Positions 8,120-18,197 of a stretch of DNA of 20,651 bases are shown here, piece by piece. Source of the DNA: Coptodactyla brooksi (lineage: Eukaryota; Arthropoda; Insecta; Coleoptera; Scarabaeidae); NCBI GenBank assembly GCA_033557675.1, contig JAWQRM010000655.1:1-20651 (forward strand), in the 5' to 3' direction. The notes under the pieces were generated by a model. The model was not told the DNA's origin, did no database searches, and worked only from the letters and a program-made list of their open reading frames with translations. The position numbers were made by a program, and so were the translations under genes. Position 1 is the stretch's first letter. Each line of letters starts with the position of its first letter.

Positions 8120-8151
8120 CCAAATTTGGGTTTCCTAAGTTAAAGTATTAT
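8120..8151. repeat. 32-bp direct repeat, copy 2
   Basis: Exact copy of 7147-7178. The following base differs (T instead of C). It is consistent with the far side of a target-site duplication made when the Penelope-like element inserted into the Tigger-like element. Confidence 0.9.
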
Positions 8152-8619
8152 TGAGAGTTTATATAACTGGCTAAGTTTTATCTACTGTCAATATGTCAAA
8201 TAAACATGACAAATAAACATGTAATCTTCACGTGCATCAGCTACTCTGCGGGTATCTGTTACAATTACATTGTTTATAGATAAATATATGGATAATCTCA
8301 TAATTCACTCATTATGTGAACATTTATTGTTTGCGTGCATCAGATATTTTGTGTACACCTGTTATTACAATTATTTATAAAATTTGTAAATTTGTTTTAT
8401 TTTCTTTCATTTTCTTTCTATTATTTTATTTTTTTTCAAAAGTCACGCAAATGCAATGCAAACTGTAGCTCTTTCGCCTTCATCACGTATTTATTAACCG
8501 TTATTTATTATTTTTCCTTGCGCCTGTGATTACAAGCCAATTTTATGATCTCAACATTTATCAATAACTAATTTCTCTATTAAATACTTACCACATTATT
8601 AATATGGGTTAATAATAAA
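8152..8619. other. AT-rich DNA with a diverged direct repeat of about 103 bp
   Basis: CAAATAAACATG is present twice (8197-8208, 8210-8221). A longer diverged direct repeat covers about 8216-8280 and 8319-8384, both containing CGTGCATCAG and a CTGTTA..ACAATTA..TTTATA tail. A partial third copy (CCTGTGATTACAA) lies near 8523. No coding signal. Confidence 0.5.
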
Positions 8620-9340
8620 GCTATGAAAGCAATTAGCACGCCTCAAGGAAATTTCCATTCCACGAAAGTAATGATGGTCTCACACAATGATGTACGCGGT
8701 CAATTGGTACCATTTCGCTTAACCACTGGTAAAACATGGCTCCGAGTCATTCAAATCGAGTGCTTTTCCTTGTTAAGAAAGCTTGAGGAAGGGTCATATT
8801 CTGTGGGTACGTTCATCGCCTGTAACACTTCTTTCACGCTTGGTACAACAAATCTTTTCAAACTGGCTTGTGTCGCGTTTAGTAGGTTTCTATGTTTTTC
8901 GCCAGAGGGCACTTAGACGTATGTGCACGGAGGGAATGAATAGACTCGTTCATTTAAATTGACCCACGAAGTTGCGCAATCATGCCGCGAGCTTTGGGCA
9001 GAACGTAGCCTTATACAGGCAAAATCATTTTTACCGGTTTCATCTCGACCAATCTCCCGTCGAAGCCTATCAATTAGTGCCAGACATGGGCAATTTGCAA
9101 TGATAATTGCGAGTTGTTCTCCGGTACATGTGCCGTGGCTATTGTTGGCGCAAGGAATTGTTAACAAAGCTGGTGATTTATTGGCGTTGTGGACGATTGT
9201 GCATGCGTGTAACGAAGTCTGCAACATGGTTCTGACCGGCCCGTTACAGATCAACGGTTTTGATCCAGCCATGCGATAATCGTAATTTGAATTCAGCGAT
9301 TCTGAATGAATACACAAAGAATAACAGCTACACTTTACAT
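8620..9340. other. GC-richer unique island 2, possible conserved noncoding region
   Basis: The block is sharply richer in GC and CpG than either flank. Long frames are open on both strands over the same DNA (plus 8959-9279, 106 codons; minus 8913-9317, 134 codons; plus 8623-8916, 97 codons). None shows a recognisable domain or a clear splice frame. Overlapping open frames on opposite strands are expected when stop codons are rare because of base composition. I therefore do not call a protein. A cis-regulatory region or noncoding-RNA exon is as likely as a coding exon. Confidence 0.35.
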
Positions 9341-9774
9341 CAGGATATGAAAATTGCGTTAGGTAATAAGCAAAATATCAAGAGAAGAAGAAATGCTTAA
9401 GTAATTTGTAGGATTTCCAAATTTTATCCAATCTATATATATTTCAATGAAATGAAGATCAACCTGTGGTGGATCTTATAGCAGAAATGCAAAAAATGTT
9501 GAAAAAACAAAGATTAGCAGCTGTACTTTAAATATAAAAATATAAAAAGCAATTGTAAAAAAAAGTGGCCCTCAAGTTTTACAAGGACTTAAATATCGTA
9601 ATATACAAGGTGTTCCATTTAAAAATCTGAATTAAATTTAAATTTAAACATTTCTTTTAGTTTTGGATTATTATATAGTTGTATTAGTATATATTAAATA
9701 GAAAATGGAAAGTTTCATTCACTTAAAAATTGTTAAAAATATTTACAGCCAAAATAAATATACAAAGTGTTGTG
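9341..9774. other. AT-rich stretch with a degenerate transposon-end motif
   Basis: No gene recognised. CAAGGTGTTCCATTT at 9606-9620 resembles the CAGGGTG-type sequence at the ends of many insect repeats, but no partner end was found. Confidence 0.3.
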
Positions 9775-10015
9775 ATACAGTCAAAAGTGTTAATGTTTTA
9801 AATTGACAGCTGAAACGAAAAGCAAGATGTTTGAAAATTAAATGCTCTGAAATGACAAAAGATAAAAAAAATTAAAATGTTTATTGTTTAGAGCATTTTC
9901 AATTAATTGATTGGTATGATGCACAATGATCAAATATCTAGAAACAATTTAAATAATTATGCAGCCCAGTAGACGAATTCCTTCCTATAATCGATAAACA
10001 TAAACTTTGAGAAAT
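9775..10015. repeat. Duplicated block of about 241 bp, copy 1
   Basis: It aligns along its whole length with 10069-10310. Shared landmarks in order are GTGTTAATGTTTTAAATT, GAAACGAAAAGCAAGATG, AATGCTCTGA, TCAATTAATTG, AATGATCAAATAT, CAGTAGACGAATTCCTTCC and ATCGATAAACATAAAC. No coding capacity is visible. The copies start and stop together, so this is a discrete duplicated unit. Confidence 0.9.
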
Positions 10016-10068
10016 GGCACAGCAAATAAAAGCTTACATAATTGCTATAAAATACCCCTATAGAATCA

Positions 10069-10310
10069 ATATAGCCAAAGGTGTTAATGTTTTAAATTAA
10101 CAATTGAAACGAAAAGCAAGATGTTTGAAAATTAAATGCTCTGAGGTGGCAAAAAACAAAAATCTTTTAAAATGTTTATTGTGTAGAGCATCTTCAATTA
10201 ATTGGTTGGTATAATGTAGAATGATCAAATATTTAGAAGCAATTTAAATAATTATACAGTCCAGTAGACGAATTCCTTCCAATAATCGATAAACATAAAC
10301 TTTGAGAAAT
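10069..10310. repeat. Duplicated block of about 242 bp, copy 2
   Basis: Direct-orientation partner of 9775-10015, separated from it by 53 bp. The copies differ at scattered positions and small indels. The sequence right after it (CAGGCCCGAGGGGC) is unusually GC-rich and absent after copy 1. Confidence 0.9.
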
Positions 10311-10689
10311 ATCAGGCCCGAGGGGCAATAATATTAGTCCAGTCCTCTCAATCCATTGTTTATCAGCAACTCCTAAATAGTATTCGAACTAAAGTAGTAA
10401 TGGAAGATTACACAGGTCTGCAATGACAAAATTGTCTGTGAAGTAAATTGTTTTTTTTTCTAATTTTGTTTATTAGAGAAAAAAATTCTATCACGTACAG
10501 TTCTATCACAAATCACAATCTATTTTTAGAGAAGCCGCTGGAAATGTAGATTCTCTACTCATCAATAAGTATTTTTCTTGACTATATTATGTACAGGTGT
10601 GTTTATATTTCGTGATCTAACTAGTAGTAGTGTCTTTTACACTGACATTAGATCCTGGAATCAAAAATATTGAAAGAGAAAGTCTGGTG
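10311..10689. other. AT-rich stretch, nothing recognised
   Basis: Apart from the short GC-rich start (CAGGCCCGAGGGGC, about 10314-10327) there is no coding or repeat signal that I can support. Confidence 0.4.
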
Positions 10690-11160
10690 GATCAAAAAAA
10701 GTATTACTTTTTATGTCTGATGGATCAAAAGTGGGAAGATGTTTCAAATCCCTCTGTGACTAGTCCTCGAATTCATCCCAAGAAAAACTAAAGGGTGTAT
10801 TTGGTGGACTAGGCATAGGAAAACTGATGATAGATGAAAATTTTAAGTCCAAAGTAGTTAAAACCGAAAGCCTGAAAATCTTTCAAACTAGTCGTCACTA
10901 GGTTTGTTGGAAACAAGAGGGATCGAAATTGCAAGTCTATTATATTCAGAAGAGACGCTAAGAAGCTTCAAGACTTTAGAATGCAATGCAAGCTTAAATG
11001 TTAATTTTTTTGATTCGTACCTAAACAACCTTCCTGAAAATTTAGCTGCAGTTAGCGAAAGAAGAAAGGTGAAATATTTCTCCAGGATATAAAGAAAATG
11101 AAGGGGGGATATCAAGGAAGACGAAATATCAGCACGAAAGCGACTATTGCTGTAGGTTAA
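10690..11160 (+). pseudogene. Relic of an uncharacterised arthropod repeat-encoded protein
   Basis: Pieces in different frames match a protein I recall as common but unnamed in arthropod genomes. KYYFLCLMDQKW lies near 10700. SFKLVVTRFVGNK lies near 10880-10915. SLNVNFFDSYLNNLPENLAA is at about 10995-11055. GEIFLQDIKKMKGGYQGRRN follows at about 11070-11125 after a +1 shift. The family form reads roughly SLK.HF..SHL..FPENLG, then GERFHQDI..ME.RYQG. Stops and at least two frameshifts show decay. The best continuous frame, 10904-11092, covers only part. It is probably from a mobile element, but I cannot place it in a superfamily. Confidence 0.5.
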
Positions 11161-11183
11161 AATTGGGTTATATAAATAAATAA

Positions 11184-11459
11184 ATAAAATACTTATTTTT
11201 AATTAAGATTAGAAAGATTTTAATAAGATTAAGAAAATTATTAACCATAAATCTTGATGAAGCAACCGACAGCAATGAGGAATTTAATTTTGTTTGCTAC
11301 AATAGATTCTGTAGAGGAGCGGCAATAGTTGAAGAGTTGCTATTCTGCAAGCCTATACTAAGGAAAACTGCAACTGCTATTGAGTTGTTTCGAATTGCAA
11401 ATGATGCTACTGTAGGAACAAACTTGCAGTGGAAGGATTGGAAGGAAGTATCTTTTTAA
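11184..11459 (+). pseudogene. hAT-type (ZBED5/SCAND3-like) transposase fragment
   Basis: The frame from 11247 reads INLDEATDSNEEFNF, then AAIVEELLFCKPI, TATAIELFRIAND and GTNLQWKDW. This matches the segment of ZBED/SCAND3-like hAT transposases that starts with the LDE[SA]TD catalytic Asp and continues with EELLFCK and the LxWK motif before CTDGA. The frame then runs into the first satellite unit (AAGTATCTTTTTAATAAA) and stops at 11457-11459, so the rest of the transposase is missing. An internal change (NFVCYNRFCRG) also departs from the family. It is only a fragment, too short to act. Confidence 0.62.
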
Positions 11460-11870
11460 TAAACTTTTCTTTACTTGCATTTGCTAAAAATTTAGGAAAT
11501 TTGGAATAACTAATTTGAGAGATAGAGGATAAAGTATCTTTTTAATAAAACTTTGTGATCAATTTTGATTATGAATTTCTTCAAAACTGCTTGGCAAACT
11601 TTCTTGGTTTCTGCAAAAAATCAATTTTCTGCAGCAACTATTATCAATTCTTTAGTTGCATTTACTGCAAGTTTGGAAAATTCCCAGTAACTAATTTAAG
11701 AGATACAAGCCAAAACATTCTTTTAATAAAACTTCGTGATCAATTTTGATTATGAATTTCTTAAAAAACTGCTTGGTGAACATTCTTGATTTTTTGCAGA
11801 AACTATTATCAATATTTCGGTTACATTTCCCGAAAATTTGGGAAGTTTGCAGTAACAATTTGCCAAACAA
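11447..11870. repeat. Satellite array, left segment (about 2.5 monomers)
   Basis: Monomers share TGATCAATTTTGATTATGAA, TTTGCAGAAACTATTATCAA and TTTGGAAAATTTGCAGTAAC-like stretches with the main array at 13843-17400. Successive GATC anchors lie at 11557 and 11738 (181 bp apart), preceded by a shortened unit. The first unit replaces the end of the hAT fragment. The last unit (with ATTTCGGTTACATT) fades out near 11870. Confidence 0.9.
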
Positions 11871-12399
11871 TTCACGGTACAACCCTGGATATTCATTCAC
11901 AGATGTATTTGTACTATTTTTAAATTGGATTACTGGAATTGAGTAACAAATCGATCTGAAAGTACACCAACTGGTCTATTTTTGCCGGAAGAAGAATAAC
12001 TGATATATTTTTTCTCCAGTACTGCTGAAAAATCAAATTTTGCTGCTAAACCAGTAACAAACTTCTGAAGTGAACTGCCTTGTGACTATTATCTTATTAA
12101 AGCTAAAGTGAAACTGCTTTCTCCACAGTAGCTGCTTATATTTTCTTAGGCATAGAAACAAACTGCAAATAGAAAAGGAGCTAACAGAAAAGCTAAGGTG
12201 ACTAAAAGGATCTACCTTGAAGCAGAGACATTTAAGTCATTCAGTTCAAATTTCAGTTCAAAATAAAAATTAATTGATGTCTTGGTAATTCTTTGACGCC
12301 TCCAAAAAGAATTTGTTTGCAGATATGTGTTATTCATGACATATTTATGCTGCATACATATTACATTGTATTATTAATATCTCGTTTATCCATTTCTGT
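11871..12399. other. AT-rich spacer inside the split satellite, no gene recognised
   Basis: Unrelated to the satellite monomer. A splice-acceptor-like CTTTCTCCACAG occurs near 12126, without a coding frame to support it. Confidence 0.4.
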
Positions 12400-13340
12400 T
12401 ATGAAAATCCACCAGTTTGTCGGAACGCCAAGTCGGATTGGCCTCAGGATTTAATGGTCATTAACCGTCTTTTTAAACCGTACTTAATGCCACAAATAAC
12501 TGAATAATGCAATGCATATTCACGTGAAAAACGTGACCACATTGCAAGGCTGCATTGCCCGTTGACACAAAGCCAATGTTGCCGTAACTGTAATCTCCAG
12601 AGCTCACATGCCTTTACATCTGAAATGCACACGGTAGCTGGTGATAACACACGTTTGACATCAGCCGCAAGAACGGGTTTTATATTAATGTATGAATCGG
12701 TTACTGCAATTAAGGATGTAATAAACCGAATGGTATGCCATCCTGAAGAGGTTATTATGAAAAAAAAAAATAGTACTCAGTCATATGTTGATGTACAGCC
12801 GTGCACAAAAGTCGTATCGATTCAATTCCTTTTTTAAATATTATGTTAAGGGAAGGAAACGAGTAAATAGATTTCGTAGATTTACAGCTACTGAAAACTG
12901 CGTCATTATTTCAGTGCTAATTGACAACGTACGCGCAAAACGTTTTACGAGATAGACGATTTATATAAATGACCAATCGGCTGTTTTATATGAGCAAACA
13001 GCAAACTAAACAACTCTCTCTTTTGTTTTTAAAACATCTAAAATTACGTTACTTTCGTTTTGCTCTACTTCGTTCACAAACGCAACAGAAAATGTATACG
13101 ATTCACGCGGAAGCTGGTGGAATGTTTGAAAAACGAATTGAATATTCATAATGGTGAGTTATGCACACACCCACGACAGATAATCTCGAATATTTTAATC
13201 GAATTTTTCATTTAATTGGCTGCCAATGCCAAATCTATAAATTACCGCTTCCTGTACATGGTGAAACTTTTGAATCGGCACGGAATTTACGTGCTAATTT
13301 AAATAAAGATAGAAATGGTCAAATTATTTAGAAATTTTAA
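12400..13340. other. GC-richer unique island 3, possible conserved noncoding region
   Basis: Less AT-rich than the satellite segments on both sides and without repeat features. Short plus-strand frames (12562-12837 and 12969-13151) carry no recognisable domain. Visible motifs include TATATAAA upstream of CCAATCGG (about 12963-12980) and the palindrome TTGGCTGCCAA (13216-13226), which matches an NF1/CTF-like half-site pair. The island could be regulatory or a noncoding exon. The motifs alone do not establish it. Confidence 0.35.
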
Positions 13341-13842
13341 CGATTTTGTTTTTTTCCGTTAAGAAATTCCATTGCACCACGTAGGTTAGTGCTAAAATTA
13401 ATTAATATTTAAAAGGATACTGTTTTGTTGAAGTCATCGAATATATTTTACTTTTCTACTTTCTTTTACCCATAAAGTTATGCATTCCGAAAACTATATA
13501 TTGCTTCCAAGACAATCGTTTATATCTGGTAATTTTCAAAATTTTTAAATTTGCAAAGTAAAACATCTCATCTCTGTATTTGTCAGCTATATTATTTGTT
13601 TTCAAATAGTGGCTTTTAATATATTGTGTTGCTAAATAAATTCGTTTTGGTTTGACGTGTATCCTTGTCAAGCGCAGATAACTGTTTAAGCAATTCTGAG
13701 ACATACTCACATATTTTCACCGTTATGTTTATGCATTCCTTCTATGTGTGCTATCTATTAATGTGAACTGAAAGGTTATTAAAGTAATTATGAAGGACTT
13801 TTCGGTATGTGTATCAGTATGCATGTTCAGATAATTCAGCTT
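13341..13842. other. AT-rich spacer with one unrecognised minus-strand ORF
   Basis: The minus frame 13710-13456 encodes 84 residues rich in Lys, Arg and Tyr (RLTRIHVKPKRIYLATQYIK) and ends HNFMGKRK. I do not recognise it. There is no repeat, splice or polyadenylation support strong enough to call a gene. Confidence 0.25.
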
Positions 13843-16800
13843 TCATTATGAGTTTCTCAAAAATTACTTGACAAACTTTCTTGATTTTTTTGCAATAACT
13901 TTTACCAACCCCTTAGTTGCATTCAGTAAAAATTTGGAAGATTTCCAGTAACTAATTTAATATATACAGGATAATGTATCTTTTTAATAAAACTTTGTGG
14001 TCAATTTTTATTACAAATTTCTAAAAAACTAAGTAAAGGTAAAGACACTATTATCGATATTTCGGTTACATTCTCTGAACATTTCGAAAGTTTGCAGTGA
14101 CTAATTTGAGAGATGCAGGATAAAATCTTTTTAATAAAACCTTGTGATCAATTTTGATTACGAATTTCTTGAAAACTGCTCGGTGAACTTTCTTGATTGT
14201 TTGCAGAAACTATTATCTATTCTATAGTTGCATCCACTGAAGATTTGGAAAATTTTATTAATATTGTGATCAATTTTGATTATGAATTTCTTAAAACCTG
14301 CTTGGTGCAGTTTCTTGTTTTTTGCAAAAACTATTATCAATCCTTTAGTTCCATTCACTGAAAATTTCGAAAATGTGCAGTAACTAATTTGAAAGATACA
14401 GGATAAAATATTATTAAAAAAACTTTGTGATCAATTTTGATTATGAATCTCTTAAAACCTGTTTGGTAAACTTTCTTGGTTTTCTGGAAAAAAAATTATT
14501 TTATCAATTATCAATTCTTTTGTTTAGTTTTAGTTTTGCATTTACTGCAAGTTTGGAAAATTTCCAGTAACTAATTTAAGACATATAGGCTAAAATATAC
14601 TTTTAATAAATACCTTCGTCATTTTTATTATGAATTAATTGAAAACTGCCTGGTGAACTTTCTTGGTTTTTTGCAGATACTATTACCGATATTTCGGTTA
14701 CATTCCCTGAATATTTCGAAAATTTGCAGTGACTAATTTGAGAGATGCAGGATAAAACCTTTTTAATAAAACCTTGTGATCAATTTTGATTACGAATTTC
14801 TTGAAAACTGCTCGGTGAACTTTCTTGATTGTTTGCAAAGCTATTACCAATTCTTTAGTTGCATCCACTGAAAATTTGGAAAATTTTATTAATATTGTGA
14901 TCAATTTTGATTATGAATTTCCTAAAAACTGTTTGGTGCAGTTTCTTGTTTTTTTGCAAAAACTATTATCAATCCTTTAGTTGCATTCACTGAAAATTTC
15001 GAAAATGTGCAGTAACTAATTTGATAGATACAGGATAAAATAGCATTAAAAAAACTTTGTGATCAATTTTGCTTATGAATTTCTTAAAAACTGCTAGGTA
15101 AACTTTCTTGGTTTCTGGAAAAAAATTATTTTATCAATTATCAATTCTTTAGTTTAGTTTTAGCTTTGCATTTACTGCAAGTTTGGAAAATTTCCAGTAA
15201 CTAATTTAAGACATATAGGCTAAAATATACTTTTAATAAATACCTTCGTAATTTTTATTATGAATTTCTTAAAAACTGCCTGGTGGACTTTTTTGGTTTT
15301 TTGCAGACACTGTTATCGATATTTCGGTTACATTCCCTGAACATTTCGAAAAATTGCAGTAACTAATTCGAGAGATACAGGATAAAATCTTTTTAATAAA
15401 ACTTGGTGATCAATTTTGATTATGAATTTCTTAAAAATTGCTTGGTGAACTTTCTTGATCGTTTGCAGAAACTATTATCAATTCTACAGTTGCATCCACT
15501 GAAAATTTGGAAAATTTTCTTAAAATTGTGATCAGTTTCAATTATGAATTTCTTAAAAATTGCTTGGTGTAGTTTCTTGTTTTTTTTTTGCAAAAAATAT
15601 TATAAATCCTTTAGTTGCATTCACTGAAAATTTCGAAAATGTGCAGTAACTAATTTGAGGGATACAGGATAAAATCTTTTTAATAAAACTCGGTGATCAA
15701 TTTTGATTATGAATTTCTTAAAAACTGCTAGGTGCACTTTCTCGATTTTTGTAGAAACTATTATCAATTCTTTATTTACATTCACTGCAAATTTGGAAAA
15801 ATTTCCAGTAGCTAATTTAAGAAATACAATATCTGTTTAATAAAACTTTGTGATCAATTTTGATTATGAATTTCTTAATAACTGCTAGATAAACGTCTTT
15901 TCTTTTTGCAGAATCTAGTACCAATTCTTTAGTTACATTTATTGAAAGTTTGGAAAATATGCAGTAGCTAATTTGAGAAATGCAGAAAAAAGGATCGTTT
16001 CGTAAAAATTGCTTGGTGAACTTTCTTGGTTTTTGCATAAACTATTATCAATTCTTTTGTTGGATTCATTGAAAATTTGGAAAGTTTGCAGTAACTAATT
16101 TGAGAGACGCAGGATAAAGTATCTTTTTAATAAAACTTTGGGATCAATTTTGATTATACATTTTTTTAAAACTCCTCGATGAACTTGATTTGCTGCAAAA
16201 ACTATCACCCATCTTTTAGTTGCATCCACTGCAAATTTGAACAATTTCCAGTTCCTAGTTTAAGAGATAGAGGATAAACCATCTGTTGAATAAAGCTTTA
16301 TGATCAATTTTGATTATGAGTTTCTTAAAAACTACTTAATAAACTTTCTTCATTTTTTACAGTAACTTTTACCAATCCCTTAGCTACATTTGATCAAAAT
16401 TTGTAAAATTTTCAGTAACTAATATAAGAGATATAGGATCACATATCTTTTTAATAAAATTTTGTGGTTAACTTTGATTATGAATTTCTTAAAAACTGCT
16501 TGGCGAACTTTCTTGATTTTTTTGCAGAAACTATTACCAATCCTTCAGTTGCATTTACTGCAAGTTTGAAAAATTTTCAATGACTAATTTAAGAGATACA
16601 GGCTAAAGTATTCTTTTAATACAACTTTGTAATCAATTTTGATTATGAACTTCTTAAAACTGCTTGGTGAACTGCATTGAGTTTTTGCAGAAACTATTAT
16701 CAATTCTTTAGTTATTAACTGAAAATTTGGAAAATATTATTAATATTGTGATCAATTTTGATTATGAATTTCTTACAAACAGCTTGGGAAACTTTCTCGA

Positions 16801-17400
16801 TTTTTTACGGAAATTATTATTAATCTTCTAGGTGCACCCTATGACAATTTGGCAAATTTGTGGTAATGAATTTGAGAGACACAAGAGAAAGTATCTCTTT
16901 AATAAACTTTGAGATTAATTTTGATTATGAGTTTCTTTAAAACTGCGTAATACATTTTCTTGATTTTTTGCAGTGACTTTTACCAATCCTTTAGGTATGT
17001 TCAGTAAAAATTTGGAAAATCTTCAGTAACTAAGTTAAGAGATATATGATAAAGTATCTTTTTAGTCAAACTGTCTGATGAATTTTGATTAGTAGTTTCT
17101 TAAAAACTTCTTAAAAACAACTTAATAAACTTTCTCCATTTTTGTACATTTAATCAAAATTTGTAAAATTTTCAGTAACTAATTTAAGAGATACAGGATA
17201 ACTTATCTTTTTTAATAAAACTTTGTGATAAACTTTGATTACGAATTTCTAAAAAACTGCCTGGCGAAGTTTCTTGTTTTTTTGCAGAAACTATTATCAA
17301 TCCTTTAGTTGCATTCACTGAAAATTTGGAAAATTTGCAGTAACTAATTTGAGAAATACAAGAATCAAACTTTGTCATCAGTTTTGGTTATGAATTTCTT
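13843..17400. repeat. Satellite array, main segment, monomers mostly about 160 bp
   Basis: About 22 diverged monomers lie head to tail. A typical monomer runs from GTGATCAATTTTGATTATGA through AAACTGCTTGGTGAACTTTC, TTTTTGCAGAAACTATTATC, TTTAGTTGCATTCACTG and TTTGCAGTAACTAATTTGAG to CAGGATAAA and TTTTTAATAAAAC. Distances between the GATC anchors are mostly 148-165 bp, with recurrent short units of about 121 bp and long units of 189 bp. Minus-strand open frames across the array (FIIKIDHK repeats) arise because the common period is near a multiple of three. They are not treated as genes. Confidence 0.95.
14041..15670. repeat. Higher-order repeat of about 631 bp inside the satellite
   Basis: The anchor CGATATTTCGGTTACATT occurs at 14055, 14687 and 15317, giving periods of 632 and 630 bp. 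Within each period the monomer spacing repeats as about 122, 161, 189 and 160 bp. Private features recur too, for example ATTATTTTATCAATTATCAA and the TTTTATTAATATTGTGATC junction. About 2.6 copies are present, the third breaking off near 15670. Confidence 0.88.
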
Positions 17401-17950
17401 AAAAATCAAAAGCCTCGAAAGATGTTCCATTATAACAGGAGGAATGTTAATATTATTGATTGAATATCATTTAAAAATATTAGTTTTTTGTTAAGTGACA
17501 ATTTTGTAATCCAAGAAACTGTTTCTTTAGAAGTGGAAGAAAACTTCAACTGTGGTCTTGCCCATAAAATCATAAAATATGCTATACATGATTTGCCTCA
17601 ATGATAGTCCAAAAAGAAAGATGGAAATAGAGATGAGGCTGTTGTCTTTGATCGTAAAAGCTAGCAAAATACTTGAGCTAGAAGAAGAATATTGAGATCT
17701 CTTCAAAAATATATACTGATATATTCATCACCATACCAGCTCTGACTCTTAATTGAAAATCTGGGTCATCTTTGAGCATGTAAAAGAAATGAAGGTTATC
17801 TTGGCAGGTAGACTCCCATAAAAGGAATTTTACCCCTTAATCTTCAAAGGAGTTCTTACAAACAACTTCATTTACTGCCTTCTGGATAGATTTTCTGAAT
17901 AAAATGTCCCTTAGATAACCTTTAACTGTACATGTCACACATTTTCCCCA
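17401..17950. other. Unique DNA between satellite and small-ORF pair, no gene recognised
   Basis: Short protein-like stretches occur in different frames, for example SLEVEENFNCGLAHKI near 17530 and KRKMEIEMRLLSLIVK near 17620, each ended by stops. They could be decayed transposon coding sequence, but no family is recognisable. The TTTTCCCCATTATAG at 17942-17956 could be a splice acceptor for the ORF at 17964. Confidence 0.35.
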
Positions 17951-17963
17951 TTATAGTGTCATC

Positions 17964-18197
17964 ATGACAGGTAAGCCAAAACTCCAAAGCTTACACACAG
18001 TTCCTGACGAAAGGCAAGAATATGCCCACTTGAGAGCTATGCTGGTCACAAAGTATCTAATGTTACTATCCACCATTGTCGTCTACGGATGTGCCATGAT
18101 CGTGTTCTACCACATACCAACATACAGAAACATGACCAGTACAAGAACAAACACCACTCAACTTTGGCCAAGGTTGAAACTCCGGTTCGTTGATTAG
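17964..18197 (+). CDS. Small single-pass membrane protein, 77 aa (tandem paralogue 1)
   Basis: Function unknown. Residues 1-30 are polar (MTGKPKLQSL, then DERQEYAHLRAML). A hydrophobic span covers about residues 31-51 (YLMLLSTIVVYGCAMIVFYHI). The tail holds two N-glycosylation sequons (N56-M-T, N63-T-T) and ends LWPRLKLRFVD. Sequons after the span would fit a lumenal or extracellular C-terminus. The protein shares M-x-G-x-P at its start, HLRAML before the span and WP[RK] near the end with the ORF at 18322-18495. In HLRAML the two DNA copies differ at three sites, all third codon positions, which points to selection on protein. A possible splice acceptor ends at 17956, and the ATG has A at -3. 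ATGACAGGTAAG contains a donor-like GTAAG, so mis-assignment as a mini-exon is possible. It would also be missed by length filters. Confidence 0.6.
   Translation: MTGKPKLQSLHTVPDERQEYAHLRAMLVTKYLMLLSTIVVYGCAMIVFYHIPTYRNMTSTRTNTTQLWPRLKLRFVD

Noticed and set aside
8913..9317. 134-codon Cys-containing minus-strand ORF
   Set aside because: A plus-strand ORF covers the same bases, neither has a domain, and open frames on both strands fit the local rise in GC content.
11691..17378. Repeated minus-strand open frames in the satellite (FIIKIDHK, SFCKKSRKFT motifs)
   Set aside because: They follow from a common monomer length near 162 bp (a multiple of three) in AT-rich tandem DNA. Frames break wherever monomer length varies, and there is no start, splice or domain support.
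13843..17400. CRISPR array
   Set aside because: Monomers are diverged, about 160 bp, without short conserved repeats separated by unique spacers, and the context is eukaryotic.
5757..17956. Splicing of the exon at 5757-5865 to the ORF at 17964
   Set aside because: The donor is phase 1, but the candidate acceptor at 17956 would need phase 2 to enter that frame. In phase 1 it meets a stop at once.
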